From Burkholderiaceae bacterium (lineage in GTDB: Bacteria; Pseudomonadota; Gammaproteobacteria; Burkholderiales; Burkholderiaceae_C), in the NCBI GenBank assembly GCA_017992055.1, contig JAGOPK010000001.1, positions 620,001-684,000 of the forward strand: a DNA stretch of 64,000 bases, read 5' to 3'. Below are positions 7,241-22,437 of this stretch, in pieces. A program made the position numbers and the translations under genes. The notes beneath the pieces were generated by a model. The model had not been told where the DNA came from. It made no database searches and saw only the letters and a program-made list of their open reading frames with translations. Within the stretch, counting starts at the first letter, position 1. The number at the start of each line of letters is the position of its first letter.

Positions 7241-9474
7241 CACATATGCAGGAGAACACCATGCCGAACTGGCGCGTCCGGCCAGCCGCCCGAAAGTGGA
7301 GCCTCTGGCAGGTGGCGCTGGCTCTGACCGCCGCGCTGCCGCTGCTGGGGCCGGTGCAGGCCTGGGCCCAGAACACCATCAAGTCCGTCACCAGCAGCCA
7401 GCAGGGCGGGGCCGACATCGTGCGCATCGAGCTGGAGCAGCCGCTGGCCGCGCCGCCCGAGGGCTTCTCGGTGCAGACCCCGCCGCGTGTGGCGCTGGAC
7501 CTGCCGGGCCTGAGCAATGGCCTGGGCCGCAACATCGTCGACATCAACCAGGGCAATCTGCGCTCGGTGGCCATCGCCCAGAGCGGCGAGCGCACGCGCC
7601 TGGTGCTGAACCTGCGCCAGAGCGCCGCCTACCGCACCGAGCTGCAGGGCAAGGTGCTGCTGGTGGTGCTGGAAGGCGCGGCCGCCCCGGCGGCGGCCAA
7701 TACCAGCACCGGTGAGGCCACGCACTTCGCCAAGCCGGCCAACGAGCAGATGCTGCCGCTGCGCGACATCGACTTCCGCCGCGGTCCCGACGGTGCCGGC
7801 CGCGTGGTGGTGGCCCTGGCCAGCACCCAGGTGGGCGTGGACATCCGCCAGCAGGGCCAGAGCCTGGTGGTGGAGTTTTTGCGCTCCAGCCTGCCGGCCA
7901 CGCTGCGCCGGCGCCTGGACGTGACCGACTTCGGCACGCCGGTGCAGAACGTCTCGGCCTTCCAGGCCGGCGACCTGGTGCGCATGGTCATCGAACCGCG
8001 TGGCAACTGGGAGCACAGCGCCTACCAGAGCGACAACCAGTTCGTGCTGGAAGTGCGGCCGGTCAAGGCCGACCCGAACAAGCTGACCCAGGGCGCCGGC
8101 TATTCCGGCGACAAGCTCAGCCTCAACTTCCAGAGCATCGAGGTGCGGGCGCTGCTGCAGGTCATCGCCGACTTCACCAACTTCAACGTCGTCACCAGCG
8201 ACACCGTCACCGGCAATGTGACGCTGCGCCTGAAGGACGTGCCCTGGGACCAGGCGCTGGACATCATCCTGCAGAGCAAGGGCCTGGGCGTGAAGAAAAA
8301 CGGCAATGTGCTGTGGATCGCGCCCAAGGACGAGCTGTCGGCCAAGGAGCAGCTGGAGCTGGAGGCGAAGAAGAAGATCGCCGAACTGGAGCCGGTGCGC
8401 ACCCAGTCCTTCCAGCTCAACTACACCAAGGCCGAAGAGGTGGCCAAGGGCCTGACCGGCCAGTCGCTGGGCAGCAGCGGCTCCAGCGCCGGTGGCGGTG
8501 CCGCGGGCAGCAGCACCCAGGCCCAGCGCATCCTGTCGCCGCGCGGCAGCGTGCTGTTCGAGACCCGCACCAACCAGCTCTTCGTCAGCGACATCCCCAG
8601 CAAGCTGGAGGAGATCTCGTCCCTGATCGCCAAGATCGACATCCCGGTGCGCCAGGTGCTGATCGAGGCGCGCATCGTCGAGGCCGACGACAAGTTCGGC
8701 CGCGCACTCGGCGTGAAGCTGGGCGCCACCGACCTGCGCGGCCTGCAGGGCGGCGTGCCGGGCTATTCCATCGGCGGCGGCAACTATGTGCAGATCGGCA
8801 GCACCTACACCAATGCGCTGAACCAGCTGGGCGTGACCGGCGCCACCAACGCCACCACGGTCACCGGTTCGCAGCTGGTCAACCTGCCGGCCAATACCAG
8901 CTCGCTGGGCGGCATCTCGGCGGCGACGCTGGCGCTGTCGCTGTTCAGCCCCTCGGCCAACCGCATCCTGAACCTGGAGCTGTCGGCGCTGGAGGCCGAC
9001 GGCAAGGGCAAGATCATGTCCAGCCCGCGCATCATCGTCTCCGACCAGGGCAAGGCGCTGATCGAGCAGGGCGAGGAGATCCCTTACCAGGTGGCCACCA
9101 GCAGCGGTGCCACGTCGATCCAGTTCAAGAAGGCCAGCCTGAAGCTGGAAGTGACGCCGCAGATCACGCCCGAAGGCAGCGTGATCATGGAGCTGGACGT
9201 GGCCAAGGACAGCCGCGGCGAGAGCACCACCGCCGGCCCGGCCATCAACACCAAGCATGCCAAGACCCAGGTGCTGGTGGAGAACGGCGGCACCGTGGTC
9301 ATCGGCGGCATCTTCACGCAGGACGAGCGCACCGACGTCAACAAGGTGCCGCTGCTGGGCGATGTGCCGGTGGTCGGCAACCTGTTCCGCAACACCGTGA
9401 AGATCGCCAACAAGACCGAGCTGCTGATCTTCATCACACCGAAGATCGTGACCGAGCGCGCCCAGGTGCGCTGA
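7237..9474 (+). CDS. pilQ: Type IV pilus secretin PilQ
   Basis: A 745-residue outer-membrane secretin through which the pilus passes. A signal peptide ends near AWA-QN (about residue 46). Two AMIN domains, which bind peptidoglycan, occupy roughly residues 47-140 and 165-270. An N0/STN domain follows (SLNFQSIEVRALLQVIADFTNFNVV), then a secretin N1 domain with a Ser/Gly-rich loop (SGSSAGGGAAGSS), and the C-terminal secretin barrel (VPLLGDVPVVGNLFR hallmark, ending ELLIFITPKIV). The start overlapping pilP at 7237 keeps the coupling; ATGs at 7246 and 7261 are alternatives that leave the signal peptide intact. Confidence 0.96.
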   Translation: MTHMQENTMPNWRVRPAARKWSLWQVALALTAALPLLGPVQAWAQNTIKSVTSSQQGGADIVRIELEQPLAAPPEGFSVQTPPRVALDLPGLSNGLGRNIVDINQGNLRSVAIAQSGERTRLVLNLRQSAAYRTELQGKVLLVVLEGAAAPAAANTSTGEATHFAKPANEQMLPLRDIDFRRGPDGAGRVVVALASTQVGVDIRQQGQSLVVEFLRSSLPATLRRRLDVTDFGTPVQNVSAFQAGDLVRMVIEPRGNWEHSAYQSDNQFVLEVRPVKADPNKLTQGAGYSGDKLSLNFQSIEVRALLQVIADFTNFNVVTSDTVTGNVTLRLKDVPWDQALDIILQSKGLGVKKNGNVLWIAPKDELSAKEQLELEAKKKIAELEPVRTQSFQLNYTKAEEVAKGLTGQSLGSSGSSAGGGAAGSSTQAQRILSPRGSVLFETRTNQLFVSDIPSKLEEISSLIAKIDIPVRQVLIEARIVEADDKFGRALGVKLGATDLRGLQGGVPGYSIGGGNYVQIGSTYTNALNQLGVTGATNATTVTGSQLVNLPANTSSLGGISAATLALSLFSPSANRILNLELSALEADGKGKIMSSPRIIVSDQGKALIEQGEEIPYQVATSSGATSIQFKKASLKLEVTPQITPEGSVIMELDVAKDSRGESTTAGPAINTKHAKTQVLVENGGTVVIGGIFTQDERTDVNKVPLLGDVPVVGNLFRNTVKIANKTELLIFITPKIVTERAQVR

Positions 9475-9510
9475 TCGCCGTCACACCGGTTCTGCAGGAT
9501 TGGATCTGAG

Positions 9511-9526
9511 GCCCGCCGCAGCGGGC
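9511..9526 (+). terminator. Hairpin between pilQ and the Ig-repeat lipoprotein
   Basis: GCCCGC-CGCA-GCGGGC, a 6-bp perfect stem, follows the pilQ stop by 36 bases. There is no T-tract right after it; five Ts appear only at 9541, after the ribosome-binding site of the next gene. It may stabilise the pilQ mRNA end or attenuate readthrough. Confidence 0.35.
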
Positions 9527-9544
9527 AAGGATCGGGGAGTTTTT

Positions 9545-12058
9545 ATGAGTCTCATGAAGATCAGGACCTGGCTGGCCGCGCTGTGCGTCACGGCGCTGGC
9601 GGCCTGTGGCGGGGGCGGCGATTCCGGGACGCCGATCCTGGGCAACGACGGTGGCAGCGGCTCCACGGCCGCCAGCGTCTCGGTCAGCACCGACAATGCC
9701 ACGCTGGGCGACGGCAGCAGCACCATCACCGTCACCGCGGTGGTGAAGAACGCCAACAACGTGGCCATGCCGGCCACCGCCATCACCTGGTCGGCCAATG
9801 CCGGCAGCCTGACCGGCGCCGCCACCCAGACCGATGCCACCGGCACGGCCACGGCCACCTTCTCGGCCACCGACAGCGAGCGTGCCGCCGGCACCGCCAC
9901 CATCACCGCGATGTCCGGTTCGGCCCGCGGCACCGCCAGCGTGGCCCTGCAGGGCACGCGCAGCGTGGTGCTGACCAGCAGCAAGAGCCAGGTCGGCACC
10001 GATGGCGACACCGCCACGCTGACCGCCGTGGTGCGCGACGGCAGCAACCTGACCATCAGCGGCGCCGCGGTGGTGTGGACCAGCAGCGCCGGCGCGCTGA
10101 GCGGCCAGACCTCGGTGACCAATGCCAACGGCGTGGCCACGGCCACCTTCACGCCCACCGGCATCAACCCGACGGCGACGCCCACGGCCACGGTGACGGC
10201 CCGCTCCGGCACGTCGCCAGTGGCGCAGACGGTGCTGAACATCAGCCCCAGCACCACCTCGGTGGAGCTGCTGGCCTCGCAGCCCACGGTGGGCACCGGC
10301 GGCGAGCAGGTCACCGTCACCGCCTTCGTCAAGGACGGCAACAACCTGGCCAAGGTCGGCGCTCCGGTGAGCTGGAGCGTGGACAGCGGCCGCATCAGCA
10401 ACCAGGTGGCCACCACCAATTCCAATGGCATCGCCACCGCGGTGCTGGATGCCGGCAGCAACAAGAGCAACCGCACGGCCGTGGTCACGGTCAATTCCGG
10501 CGCGGCCCGGCAGACGCTGAACGTGCCTGTGGTCAATACCAAGCTGGCCTATTCGGGCGCCACCACGCTGGCCATGGGCGCGGCCATGCAGGTCACGCTG
10601 ACGGCCACCGACTCCAAGAGCGTGGCCATCCCCGGCGTGACGCTGGCGCTGAGCAGCAGCCTGGGCAATGCCGTGCCGGCCACCGCCACCACCGACAGCG
10701 CCGGCCAGGCCATCGTCACCTACACGGCCACCAAGTCCGGTGCCGATACGCTCAGCGTCAGCGGCGCCGGGGCCTCGGTGAGCACGGCCATCACCGTCAG
10801 CGGGCTCGAAGAGCAGCTGGTGTTCGTGACGCCAGCGGCCAGCACCAAGGTCACCGTCGGCCAGATCCAGCCATTGCAGCTGCGCTACCGCAAGAACGGC
10901 GTGGCCCAGGCCAATGCGGTGATCAACCTGGCGGCGACCATCGGCACGCTGAGCGCGCCCAGCGTCACCACCGCGGCCGACGGCACGGCCACGGTCAATG
11001 TCAGCTCGGGCTTCGCCGGCTCGTCGACGATCAGCGCCACGCTGGCCGGCTCGACCAGCCAGCCGGTGCAGGCCACGTTGCCGATCAACTTCATCGCCAC
11101 CACGCCGGCCAAGCTGGTGCTGCAGCTGACGCCGTCGGCGCTGGCGCCCAACCTGGCCGGAGCCACCACCAACCAGGCCAGCGTGGTGGCCAAGGTCACC
11201 GATGCCAACGGCAATCCGGTGGCCGACAGCACGGTGAACTTCAGCCAGGTGGCCGACCCCAGCGGCGGCCGGCTGCAGCAGGCCTCGGCAGTGACCGACC
11301 TGAACGGCGTGGCCACGGTGCAGTACCTGTCGGGCGCCGAAAGCACGGCCAGCGGCGCCGTGCGGCTGCGTGGCACGGTGGCCAGCAACACCGCCATCAC
11401 CGGCGACGCGCTGATGACGGTGAACCAGAGCGCGCTGTTCATCGCGCTCGGCACCGGCAACACCATCTCCAACTACAACACCGAGACCTACGAGAAGAAG
11501 TGGACGGTCTACGTCACCGATGCCAACGGTGTTGCGGTGACCAATGTGCCGTTGACGATCAAGGTCATCCCGCTCTACTACGTCAAGGGCAAGATGGAGT
11601 GGAATGAGACGGCCTCCCAATGGGTCTATGTGAACACCGACTCAAACGGAAAGCCGATTCCCGAGTGCCCCAATGAGGACGGGCCTGACAACCTTTCTTT
11701 TGCGGTGAACACAAAACCGCGTGCCTACGACTTCAACGGCATCCTCGACGTTTCGCAGGAGGACACCAATGGCGATGGCACGTTGACGCCCGGCAATGTG
11801 GTGGCGCTGACAAACGGCGTCGTGACCACCGACACCAATGGCTCGGCCACCATCACGCTGCGCTATGCCGAGCTGTATGCCCCTTGGATCATTGTTCGCT
11901 TGACGGCCACGGCCATCGTGTCGGGCACCGAGTCGACGACCTTCAAGGACTTCCCGCTGGACAAACTGGCCGGCGATTTTTCGGTCAAGACCGTGGCGCC
12001 GGCAGGGGCCCTCAGCCCCTTCGGTATTGACGTGAGCACGTGCAGCAACGCGCGCTGA
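9545..12058 (+). CDS. Secreted lipoprotein with bacterial Ig-like (Big_1/invasin-type) repeats
   Basis: An 837-residue predicted lipoprotein of unknown specific function. The signal ends in lipobox LAAC (Cys21), followed by GGGG. About six Ig-like repeats of roughly 95-100 residues run to about residue 640, each with the Big_1 pattern of VxVSTDNATLGDGS-type entry and TxxNGxATATF or TDxxGxAxVTY exit strands, as in intimin/invasin stalks. The last 200 residues differ: a DTNGDGTLTPGN loop near 740-751 resembles an EF-hand/dockerin calcium loop, and codon usage there is less GC-extreme. It follows pilQ by 70 bases with its own GGGGAG site and overlaps aroK by 19 bases, so it is probably co-transcribed with the pilus genes. 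A surface or periplasmic adhesin-like stalk is an inference. Confidence 0.75.
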   Translation: MSLMKIRTWLAALCVTALAACGGGGDSGTPILGNDGGSGSTAASVSVSTDNATLGDGSSTITVTAVVKNANNVAMPATAITWSANAGSLTGAATQTDATGTATATFSATDSERAAGTATITAMSGSARGTASVALQGTRSVVLTSSKSQVGTDGDTATLTAVVRDGSNLTISGAAVVWTSSAGALSGQTSVTNANGVATATFTPTGINPTATPTATVTARSGTSPVAQTVLNISPSTTSVELLASQPTVGTGGEQVTVTAFVKDGNNLAKVGAPVSWSVDSGRISNQVATTNSNGIATAVLDAGSNKSNRTAVVTVNSGAARQTLNVPVVNTKLAYSGATTLAMGAAMQVTLTATDSKSVAIPGVTLALSSSLGNAVPATATTDSAGQAIVTYTATKSGADTLSVSGAGASVSTAITVSGLEEQLVFVTPAASTKVTVGQIQPLQLRYRKNGVAQANAVINLAATIGTLSAPSVTTAADGTATVNVSSGFAGSSTISATLAGSTSQPVQATLPINFIATTPAKLVLQLTPSALAPNLAGATTNQASVVAKVTDANGNPVADSTVNFSQVADPSGGRLQQASAVTDLNGVATVQYLSGAESTASGAVRLRGTVASNTAITGDALMTVNQSALFIALGTGNTISNYNTETYEKKWTVYVTDANGVAVTNVPLTIKVIPLYYVKGKMEWNETASQWVYVNTDSNGKPIPECPNEDGPDNLSFAVNTKPRAYDFNGILDVSQEDTNGDGTLTPGNVVALTNGVVTTDTNGSATITLRYAELYAPWIIVRLTATAIVSGTESTTFKDFPLDKLAGDFSVKTVAPAGALSPFGIDVSTCSNAR

Positions 12059-12627
12059 GCATTGCCCTGGTGGGCATGCCGGGCGCCGGCAAGTCCACCG
12101 TCGGCCGCCAGCTGGCGCGGCAGCTGGGCTGGGCCTTCCTCGATTCGGACCATGAGCTGGAAGCCGAGCTGGGCTGCTCGGTGCGCACCTACTTCGACCA
12201 GCATGGCGAGGATGCCTTCCGCGACCGCGAGCAGGCGAGCATTGCCACGCTGAGCCAGCGTCCGGGCATCGTGCTGGCCACCGGCGGCGGCGCGGTGCTG
12301 CGCCCGGCCAACCGCCAGGCCCTGCGTGCGGGCTGCGTGGTGGTCTACCTGCGCTCCTCGCCCGACGACCTGTACCGCCGGCTGCGCCACGACACCCAGC
12401 GCCCGTTGCTGCAGGTGCGTGATCCGCTGAAGCGCCTGCGCGACCTGTTCCGCGAGCGCGATCCGCTGTACCGCGAGACGGCGCGCTTCGTCATCGAGAC
12501 CGGCCGGCCGTCGGTGCCGACGCTGGTGAACATGATCCTGATGCAGCTGGAGCTGGCCGGCCTGCTGGACCCGGCGCGCACGCCGGTGCCGCCGCCGGCC
12601 GCGCCCGGGGCCGGCGGTCCGCACTGA
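12040..12627 (+). CDS. aroK: Shikimate kinase
   Basis: A 195-residue P-loop kinase that phosphorylates shikimate at the 3-OH in aromatic amino-acid synthesis. Visible motifs are Walker [10 protein letters not shown], the DSDHELE shikimate/Mg site, [10 protein letters not shown] and the RPLLQ lid segment. The C-terminal 25 residues are Pro/Ala rich beyond the usual length of about 170. The GTG at 12040 places the start inside the end of the Ig-repeat gene (19-base overlap); no better downstream start precedes the P-loop. aroK followed by aroB downstream of pilQ is a conserved proteobacterial order. Confidence 0.94.
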   Translation: MQQRALSIALVGMPGAGKSTVGRQLARQLGWAFLDSDHELEAELGCSVRTYFDQHGEDAFRDREQASIATLSQRPGIVLATGGGAVLRPANRQALRAGCVVVYLRSSPDDLYRRLRHDTQRPLLQVRDPLKRLRDLFRERDPLYRETARFVIETGRPSVPTLVNMILMQLELAGLLDPARTPVPPPAAPGAGGPH

Positions 12628-12672
12628 ACCCGCCGTGCCGGCGCCGCCGGCGGCGCTGCCGATCCGGCCGCA

Positions 12673-12678
12673 TACACT
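12673..12678 (+). promoter_or_regulatory. Candidate -10 of aroB, very close to the start codon
   Basis: TACACT ends 7 nt before the ATG at 12686. If used, transcription would begin at or just before the start codon and the message would have no leader. No purine-rich ribosome site precedes this ATG. No good -35 is visible. Confidence 0.35.
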
Positions 12679-12685
12679 GCCGGCC

Positions 12686-13822
12686 ATGAGCGAATCCATG
12701 ATGGCGGCTGCCGCCAGCGCCTTGCGCGTGCCCATCGAGCTGGGCGAGCGCAGCTATCAGATCCTGATCGGCGCCGGCCTGCTCGGCGATGCCGCCAGCT
12801 ATGCCGACCTGCCGCGCTCGGCCGATGCGCTGATCGTCAGCAACACCACGGTGGCGCCGCTGTACGCCCAGGCGCTGACCGAGGCCCTGGCGCCGCGCCA
12901 CCGCCGCGTGCTGCTGGTCGAGCTGCCCGACGGCGAGCAGCACAAGGACTGGCAGACACTGAACCAGATCTTCGACGCGCTGCTGGGCGCCGGCTGTGAC
13001 CGCAAGACCGTGCTCTATGCGCTGGGCGGCGGCGTGGTCGGCGACATGACCGGCTTTGCCGCCGCCTGCTACATGCGCGGCGTGCCCTTTGTGCAGGTGC
13101 CCACCACGCTGCTGGCCCAGGTGGACTCGTCGGTGGGTGGCAAGACGGCCGTCAACCATCCGCTGGGCAAGAACATGGTCGGCGCCTTCTACCAGCCGGT
13201 GCGCGTGGTCTGCGACCTGGACGTGCTGGCCACGCTGCCGGCACGCGAGTACTCGGCCGGCCTGGCCGAGGTCATCAAGTACGGGCCCATCGCCGACCTG
13301 GACTTCCTGGCCTGGATCGAGGCCCACATCGACGCGCTGATGGCCCGCGACCGCGACGCCCTGGCCCATGCGGTGCGGCGCAGCTGCGAGATCAAGGCCT
13401 GGGTGGTGGGCCAGGACGAGCGCGAAGGCGGCCTGCGCGCCATCCTCAACTTCGGCCACACCTTCGGCCATGCCATCGAGGCTGGCCTGGGCTATGGCGC
13501 CTGGCTGCATGGCGAGGCCGTGGGCTGCGGCATGGTGCTGGGCGCCGAGCTGTCGGCGCGGCTGGGGCTGGTGCCGGCGGACTTCGTCGGCCGGCTGTCG
13601 CGGCTGTGCCAGCGCGCCGGCCTGCCGGTGCGCGCGCCGTCGCTGGACGATCTGCCGCTGGCGCGCTGGTTCGAGCTGATGCGCGTGGACAAGAAGGCCG
13701 AGGGCGGCGAGATCCGCTTCGTCGTGCTCGACGGCCTGGGCCGGGCGGCGATGCGCCCGGCGCCCGATGCGCTGGTGGCCGAGGTGATCCTTGCCCACAG
13801 CGCCGCGCACAGCGGCGCCTGA
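12686..13822 (+). CDS. aroB: 3-dehydroquinate synthase
   Basis: A 378-residue NAD- and metal-dependent cyclase that converts DAHP to 3-dehydroquinate, step two of the shikimate pathway. The family signatures are clear: DGEQHKDW, the NAD loop [13 protein letters not shown], the [25 protein letters not shown]-type region, the metal ligands in [17 protein letters not shown] and LHGEAV, and [13 protein letters not shown]. The ATG at 12686 is chosen over 12635 because the longer form adds a low-complexity Pro/Ala leader. It follows aroK after 58 bases and precedes dgt by 24. Confidence 0.95.
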   Translation: MSESMMAAAASALRVPIELGERSYQILIGAGLLGDAASYADLPRSADALIVSNTTVAPLYAQALTEALAPRHRRVLLVELPDGEQHKDWQTLNQIFDALLGAGCDRKTVLYALGGGVVGDMTGFAAACYMRGVPFVQVPTTLLAQVDSSVGGKTAVNHPLGKNMVGAFYQPVRVVCDLDVLATLPAREYSAGLAEVIKYGPIADLDFLAWIEAHIDALMARDRDALAHAVRRSCEIKAWVVGQDEREGGLRAILNFGHTFGHAIEAGLGYGAWLHGEAVGCGMVLGAELSARLGLVPADFVGRLSRLCQRAGLPVRAPSLDDLPLARWFELMRVDKKAEGGEIRFVVLDGLGRAAMRPAPDALVAEVILAHSAAHSGA

Positions 13823-13846
13823 ACCGCCGGACCCGGCCCGCCCACC

Positions 13847-15040
13847 ATGATGCCGCCGGCCCGCGAGCTTGCCGCCTATGCCAGCGCCGCAGCGTCCAGC
13901 CGCGGCCGCCGCCATGCCGAGCCGCCGACACGCGACCGCGACGACTTCCAGCGCGACCGCGATCGCATCGTGCACAGCACGGCCTTCCGGCGCCTGGTCT
14001 ACAAGACCCAGGTCTTCGTCAACCACGAGGGCGACCTGTTCCGCACGCGGCTGACGCATTCGCTGGAGGTGGCCCAGCTGGGCCGCTCGATCGCGCGCTC
14101 GCTGCAGCTCAACGAAGACCTGGTCGAGGCCCTGGCCCTGGCCCATGACCTGGGCCACACGCCCTTCGGCCATGCCGGCCAGGATGCGCTGCACGAGTGC
14201 ATGGACGGCCAGGGCGGCTTCGAGCACAACCTGCAGAGCCTGCGCGTGGTGGATGTGCTGGAGGCGCGTTATGCCGCCTTCGACGGCCTGAACCTGTGCT
14301 TCGAGACCCGCGAGGGCATCCTCAAGCATTGCAGCCGGCGTGATGCGCAGGCGCTGGAGGCGGCCGAGCCGGGCGGCGTGGGCCGGCGCTTTCTCGACGG
14401 CACGCGGCCCAGCCTGGAGGCCCAGCTCACCGACCTGGCCGATGCCATCGCCTACAACGCCCACGACCTGGACGACGGCGTGCGCTCGGGCCTGATCACG
14501 CTGGACCAGGCGGCCGAGCTGCCGCTGGTGCGCGAGCACCGCGATGCCGTGCTGGCCCAGCATCCGCGCCTGGCCACGGCCAGCGACCGCCGCCTGCTGC
14601 ACGAGACCATCCGCCGCATGCTGTCGGCCCAGGTGCACGATGTCATCGACGCCTCGTCGCGGCGGCTGCAGCAGGCCGCGCCGGCCGATGCCGCGGCGGT
14701 GCGTGGCCTGCCGCGGCTGATCGGCTTCTCGGACGCCATGCACGAGCAGAGCCAGGCGCTCAAGCGCTGGCTGTTCCAGGCCCTGTACCGCCATCCCCAG
14801 GTCAACCGCACCACCGCGGTGGCCAAGGAGGTGGTGCGCGAGCTGTTCGCCGCCTATGTGGCCCAGCCGCAGCAGATGCGGCCCGACTTCGCCGCGCGCC
14901 CCGACCGCCACCGCGCCGTGGCCGACTATGTGGCCGGCATGACCGACCGCTTTGCCACGCGCGAGCACCGGCGGCTGACCGGCGGCGACCCCTTCGGCGA
15001 GCTGCAGGCCGCGGCGCAGTCCGGCTTCGGGGCGCTCTGA
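13847..15040 (+). CDS. dgt: dGTP triphosphohydrolase-like HD-domain protein
   Basis: A 397-residue deoxyguanosinetriphosphate triphosphohydrolase-like protein, which would cleave dNTPs to deoxynucleoside and triphosphate. HD-domain residues are visible in [36 protein letters not shown] and the double histidine-aspartate motif [16 protein letters not shown]. The family-specific [24 protein letters not shown] and a C-terminal [10 protein letters not shown] segment follow. Its position after aroB is typical of betaproteobacteria. The exact nucleotide substrate cannot be told from sequence. Confidence 0.93.
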   Translation: MMPPARELAAYASAAASSRGRRHAEPPTRDRDDFQRDRDRIVHSTAFRRLVYKTQVFVNHEGDLFRTRLTHSLEVAQLGRSIARSLQLNEDLVEALALAHDLGHTPFGHAGQDALHECMDGQGGFEHNLQSLRVVDVLEARYAAFDGLNLCFETREGILKHCSRRDAQALEAAEPGGVGRRFLDGTRPSLEAQLTDLADAIAYNAHDLDDGVRSGLITLDQAAELPLVREHRDAVLAQHPRLATASDRRLLHETIRRMLSAQVHDVIDASSRRLQQAAPADAAAVRGLPRLIGFSDAMHEQSQALKRWLFQALYRHPQVNRTTAVAKEVVRELFAAYVAQPQQMRPDFAARPDRHRAVADYVAGMTDRFATREHRRLTGGDPFGELQAAAQSGFGAL

Positions 15041-15053
15041 TGGGCCTGCGCTG

Positions 15054-15791
15054 ATGGCCCGTCTGCCACGCCTGGCCGTGGCCGGCCTGGCGCACCTGGT
15101 CACGCTGGCCGGTCTGGGTGTGCCGGGCGGCGCGGGCCAGCGGGTGTTTGTCGACGACGAGGACCGCCAGGCCTTTGTGCATGCGCTGCGCGAGGCCGTG
15201 GTGCCGCGCCGTGTGGCGGTGCTGGGCTGGACCCTGGCCGACGACCATGTGCACCTGCTGCTGCGGCCCGAGGTGGCGGCCGAGCTGAGTGCGGCGATGC
15301 AGGCCCTGGGCCGGCGTTATGTGGCCGGCTTCAACCGCCGCCATGGCCGCAGCGGCACGCTGTGGGCCGGCCGCTATCGCGCGGCCGTGGTGCAGCCCGG
15401 CGCGCCGCTGCTGGAGGCCCTGCTGTTCATCGACGGCCATGCCTGGCGCAGCGGCCGCGTCGAGGCGCCCCAGGCCGACCGCTGGAGCAGCGTGCGCCAC
15501 CACCTGGGCCTGCAGCGCGACCCGCTGGTGACCGAGGGGCCGGACTGGTGGGCGCTGGGCAATACGCCGTTCGAGCGCGAGGCCGCCTGGCGCGCGCGGC
15601 TGGACGAAGGCCTGTCACGCGAGCGGCTGGCGGCGCTGTCGGCGGCCAGCCGCGGCGGCTGGGCGCTGGGCGATGCGGCCTTCCTGGCGGGCCTGGCCGG
15701 CCTGGGCGAGGGGGCCGCGCGGCCGTTGCAGCCGCGGCCACGCGGTCGGCCGGCCAAGACGGCAGGCGGGCCGGGCGGCCGGACAGCCTGA
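15054..15791 (+). CDS. RAYT-type (REP-associated) Y1 HUH transposase
   Basis: A 245-residue member of the IS200-like Y1 transposase superfamily, REP-associated tyrosine transposase branch. These nick single-stranded DNA at REP palindromes. The HUH motif is HVH (His65, His67), and the catalytic tyrosine is probably Tyr89 in GRRYVAGFNRRHG, followed by SGTLWAGRYRAAVV, which is highly characteristic. A Pro/Arg/Gly-rich basic tail follows about residue 225. All catalytic residues look intact. It is a single gene without terminal inverted repeats or a tnpB partner, lies 13 bases after dgt, and is followed within 130 bases by two AT-rich REP-like elements. Confidence 0.87.
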   Translation: MARLPRLAVAGLAHLVTLAGLGVPGGAGQRVFVDDEDRQAFVHALREAVVPRRVAVLGWTLADDHVHLLLRPEVAAELSAAMQALGRRYVAGFNRRHGRSGTLWAGRYRAAVVQPGAPLLEALLFIDGHAWRSGRVEAPQADRWSSVRHHLGLQRDPLVTEGPDWWALGNTPFEREAAWRARLDEGLSRERLAALSAASRGGWALGDAAFLAGLAGLGEGAARPLQPRPRGRPAKTAGGPGGRTA

Positions 15792-15799
15792 GGCCACGG

Positions 15800-15817
15800 C
15801 CCGGCCGACGGGCCGGG
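15800..15817 (+). terminator. GC-rich hairpin after the RAYT gene
   Basis: CCCGGCC-GACG-GGCCGGG, a perfect 7-bp stem 8 bases after the RAYT stop codon, without a T-run. It probably ends or stabilises the pil-aro-dgt-RAYT transcript. Confidence 0.5.
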
Positions 15818-15851
15818 TGCGGGAATTGCTCAGGACGCTCGGATCGGTCGG

Positions 15852-15873
15852 TTTGAATATGTCCCCATTTAAT
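15852..15873 (+). repeat. AT-rich REP-like element, copy 1
   Basis: A 22-base AT-rich sequence containing ATGTCCCCATTTAAT. It shares the 11-mer CCCCATTTAAT with copy 2 at 15912-15922. Its right arm ATTTAAT is complementary to the left arm ATTAAAT of copy 2, so the pair could form a larger stem. The base composition contrasts sharply with the surrounding DNA. Confidence 0.55.
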
Positions 15874-15895
15874 CCGCACCGAAACGAAGCGCGAT

Positions 15896-15922
15896 ATTAA
15901 ATTGAGTCTGACCCCATTTAAT
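15896..15922 (+). repeat. REP-like imperfect palindrome, copy 2
   Basis: A 27-base palindrome with perfect outer arms ATTAAAT/ATTTAAT (7 bp) and a perfect inner GTC-T-GAC, interrupted by two mismatches on each side. It contains GTCTGACCCC. Short AT-rich palindromes with TCTGACCCC or TATGTCCCC cores occur repeatedly in proteobacterial genomes near RAYT genes (from memory, not checked here). It lies 104 bases after the RAYT gene and 5 bases before the proposed gltB -35. Confidence 0.65.
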
Positions 15923-15927
15923 ACGGC

Positions 15928-15956
15928 TTGAGTCCCATGCTGCACCGCAGTAAATT
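15928..15956 (+). promoter_or_regulatory. Candidate sigma-70 promoter of gltBD
   Basis: TTGAGT (15928-15933), a 17-base spacer and TAAATT (15951-15956), each matching consensus at 4 of 6 positions. The predicted start is near 15963, 30 bases before the gltB ATG, which has an AGGAAGGAG ribosome site. The promoter directly abuts the REP-like palindrome. Confidence 0.55.
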
Positions 15957-15992
15957 CCGCATCCCCTCGTTGAAGCCAGGAAGGAGTGCGCC

Positions 15993-20759
<4,767 letters not shown>

Positions 20760-20780
20760 GCAGATCCAGGAGCCAACACC

Positions 20781-22271
<1,491 letters not shown>

Positions 22272-22282
22272 AACGCAGGCTT

Positions 22283-22339
22283 GCAGGCGCCGTTCGTCGC
22301 CTGCTGCTGCACTTCGTCGCAGCGGCGTCGTGCCGCTGC
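22283..22339 (+). terminator. Two GC-rich hairpins downstream of gltD
   Basis: GCAGGCG with CGCCTGC (22283-22304, 8-base loop) and GCAGCGGC with GCCGCTGC (22319-22339, loop GTCGT) are perfect stems just after gltD. Neither has a T-tract. They likely form the 3 prime end of the gltBD message. The rest of the gap to 22437 holds a weak -10-like TAGACT (22373-22378) and a small CCCCTG/CAGGGG inverted repeat. Confidence 0.5.
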
Positions 22340-22437
22340 AACAAGGCGTCAGGACCGGGGTCGTTCTCTGGCTAGACTGCGCGCCCCTGCCGCAATGCGA
22401 CAGGGGCCAACACAACAGTCACTGAAGGGAAGACTCC

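Noticed and set aside
9434-11620. A 728-codon minus-strand open frame opposite the Ig-repeat lipoprotein.
   Set aside because: Antisense shadow with Gly/Arg/His-rich low complexity; the plus-strand protein has a lipobox and recognisable repeats.
12635-12685. Longer N-terminus for AroB starting at 12635.
   Set aside because: It adds 17 low-complexity Pro/Ala residues absent from the family and would run through the TACACT promoter-like element.
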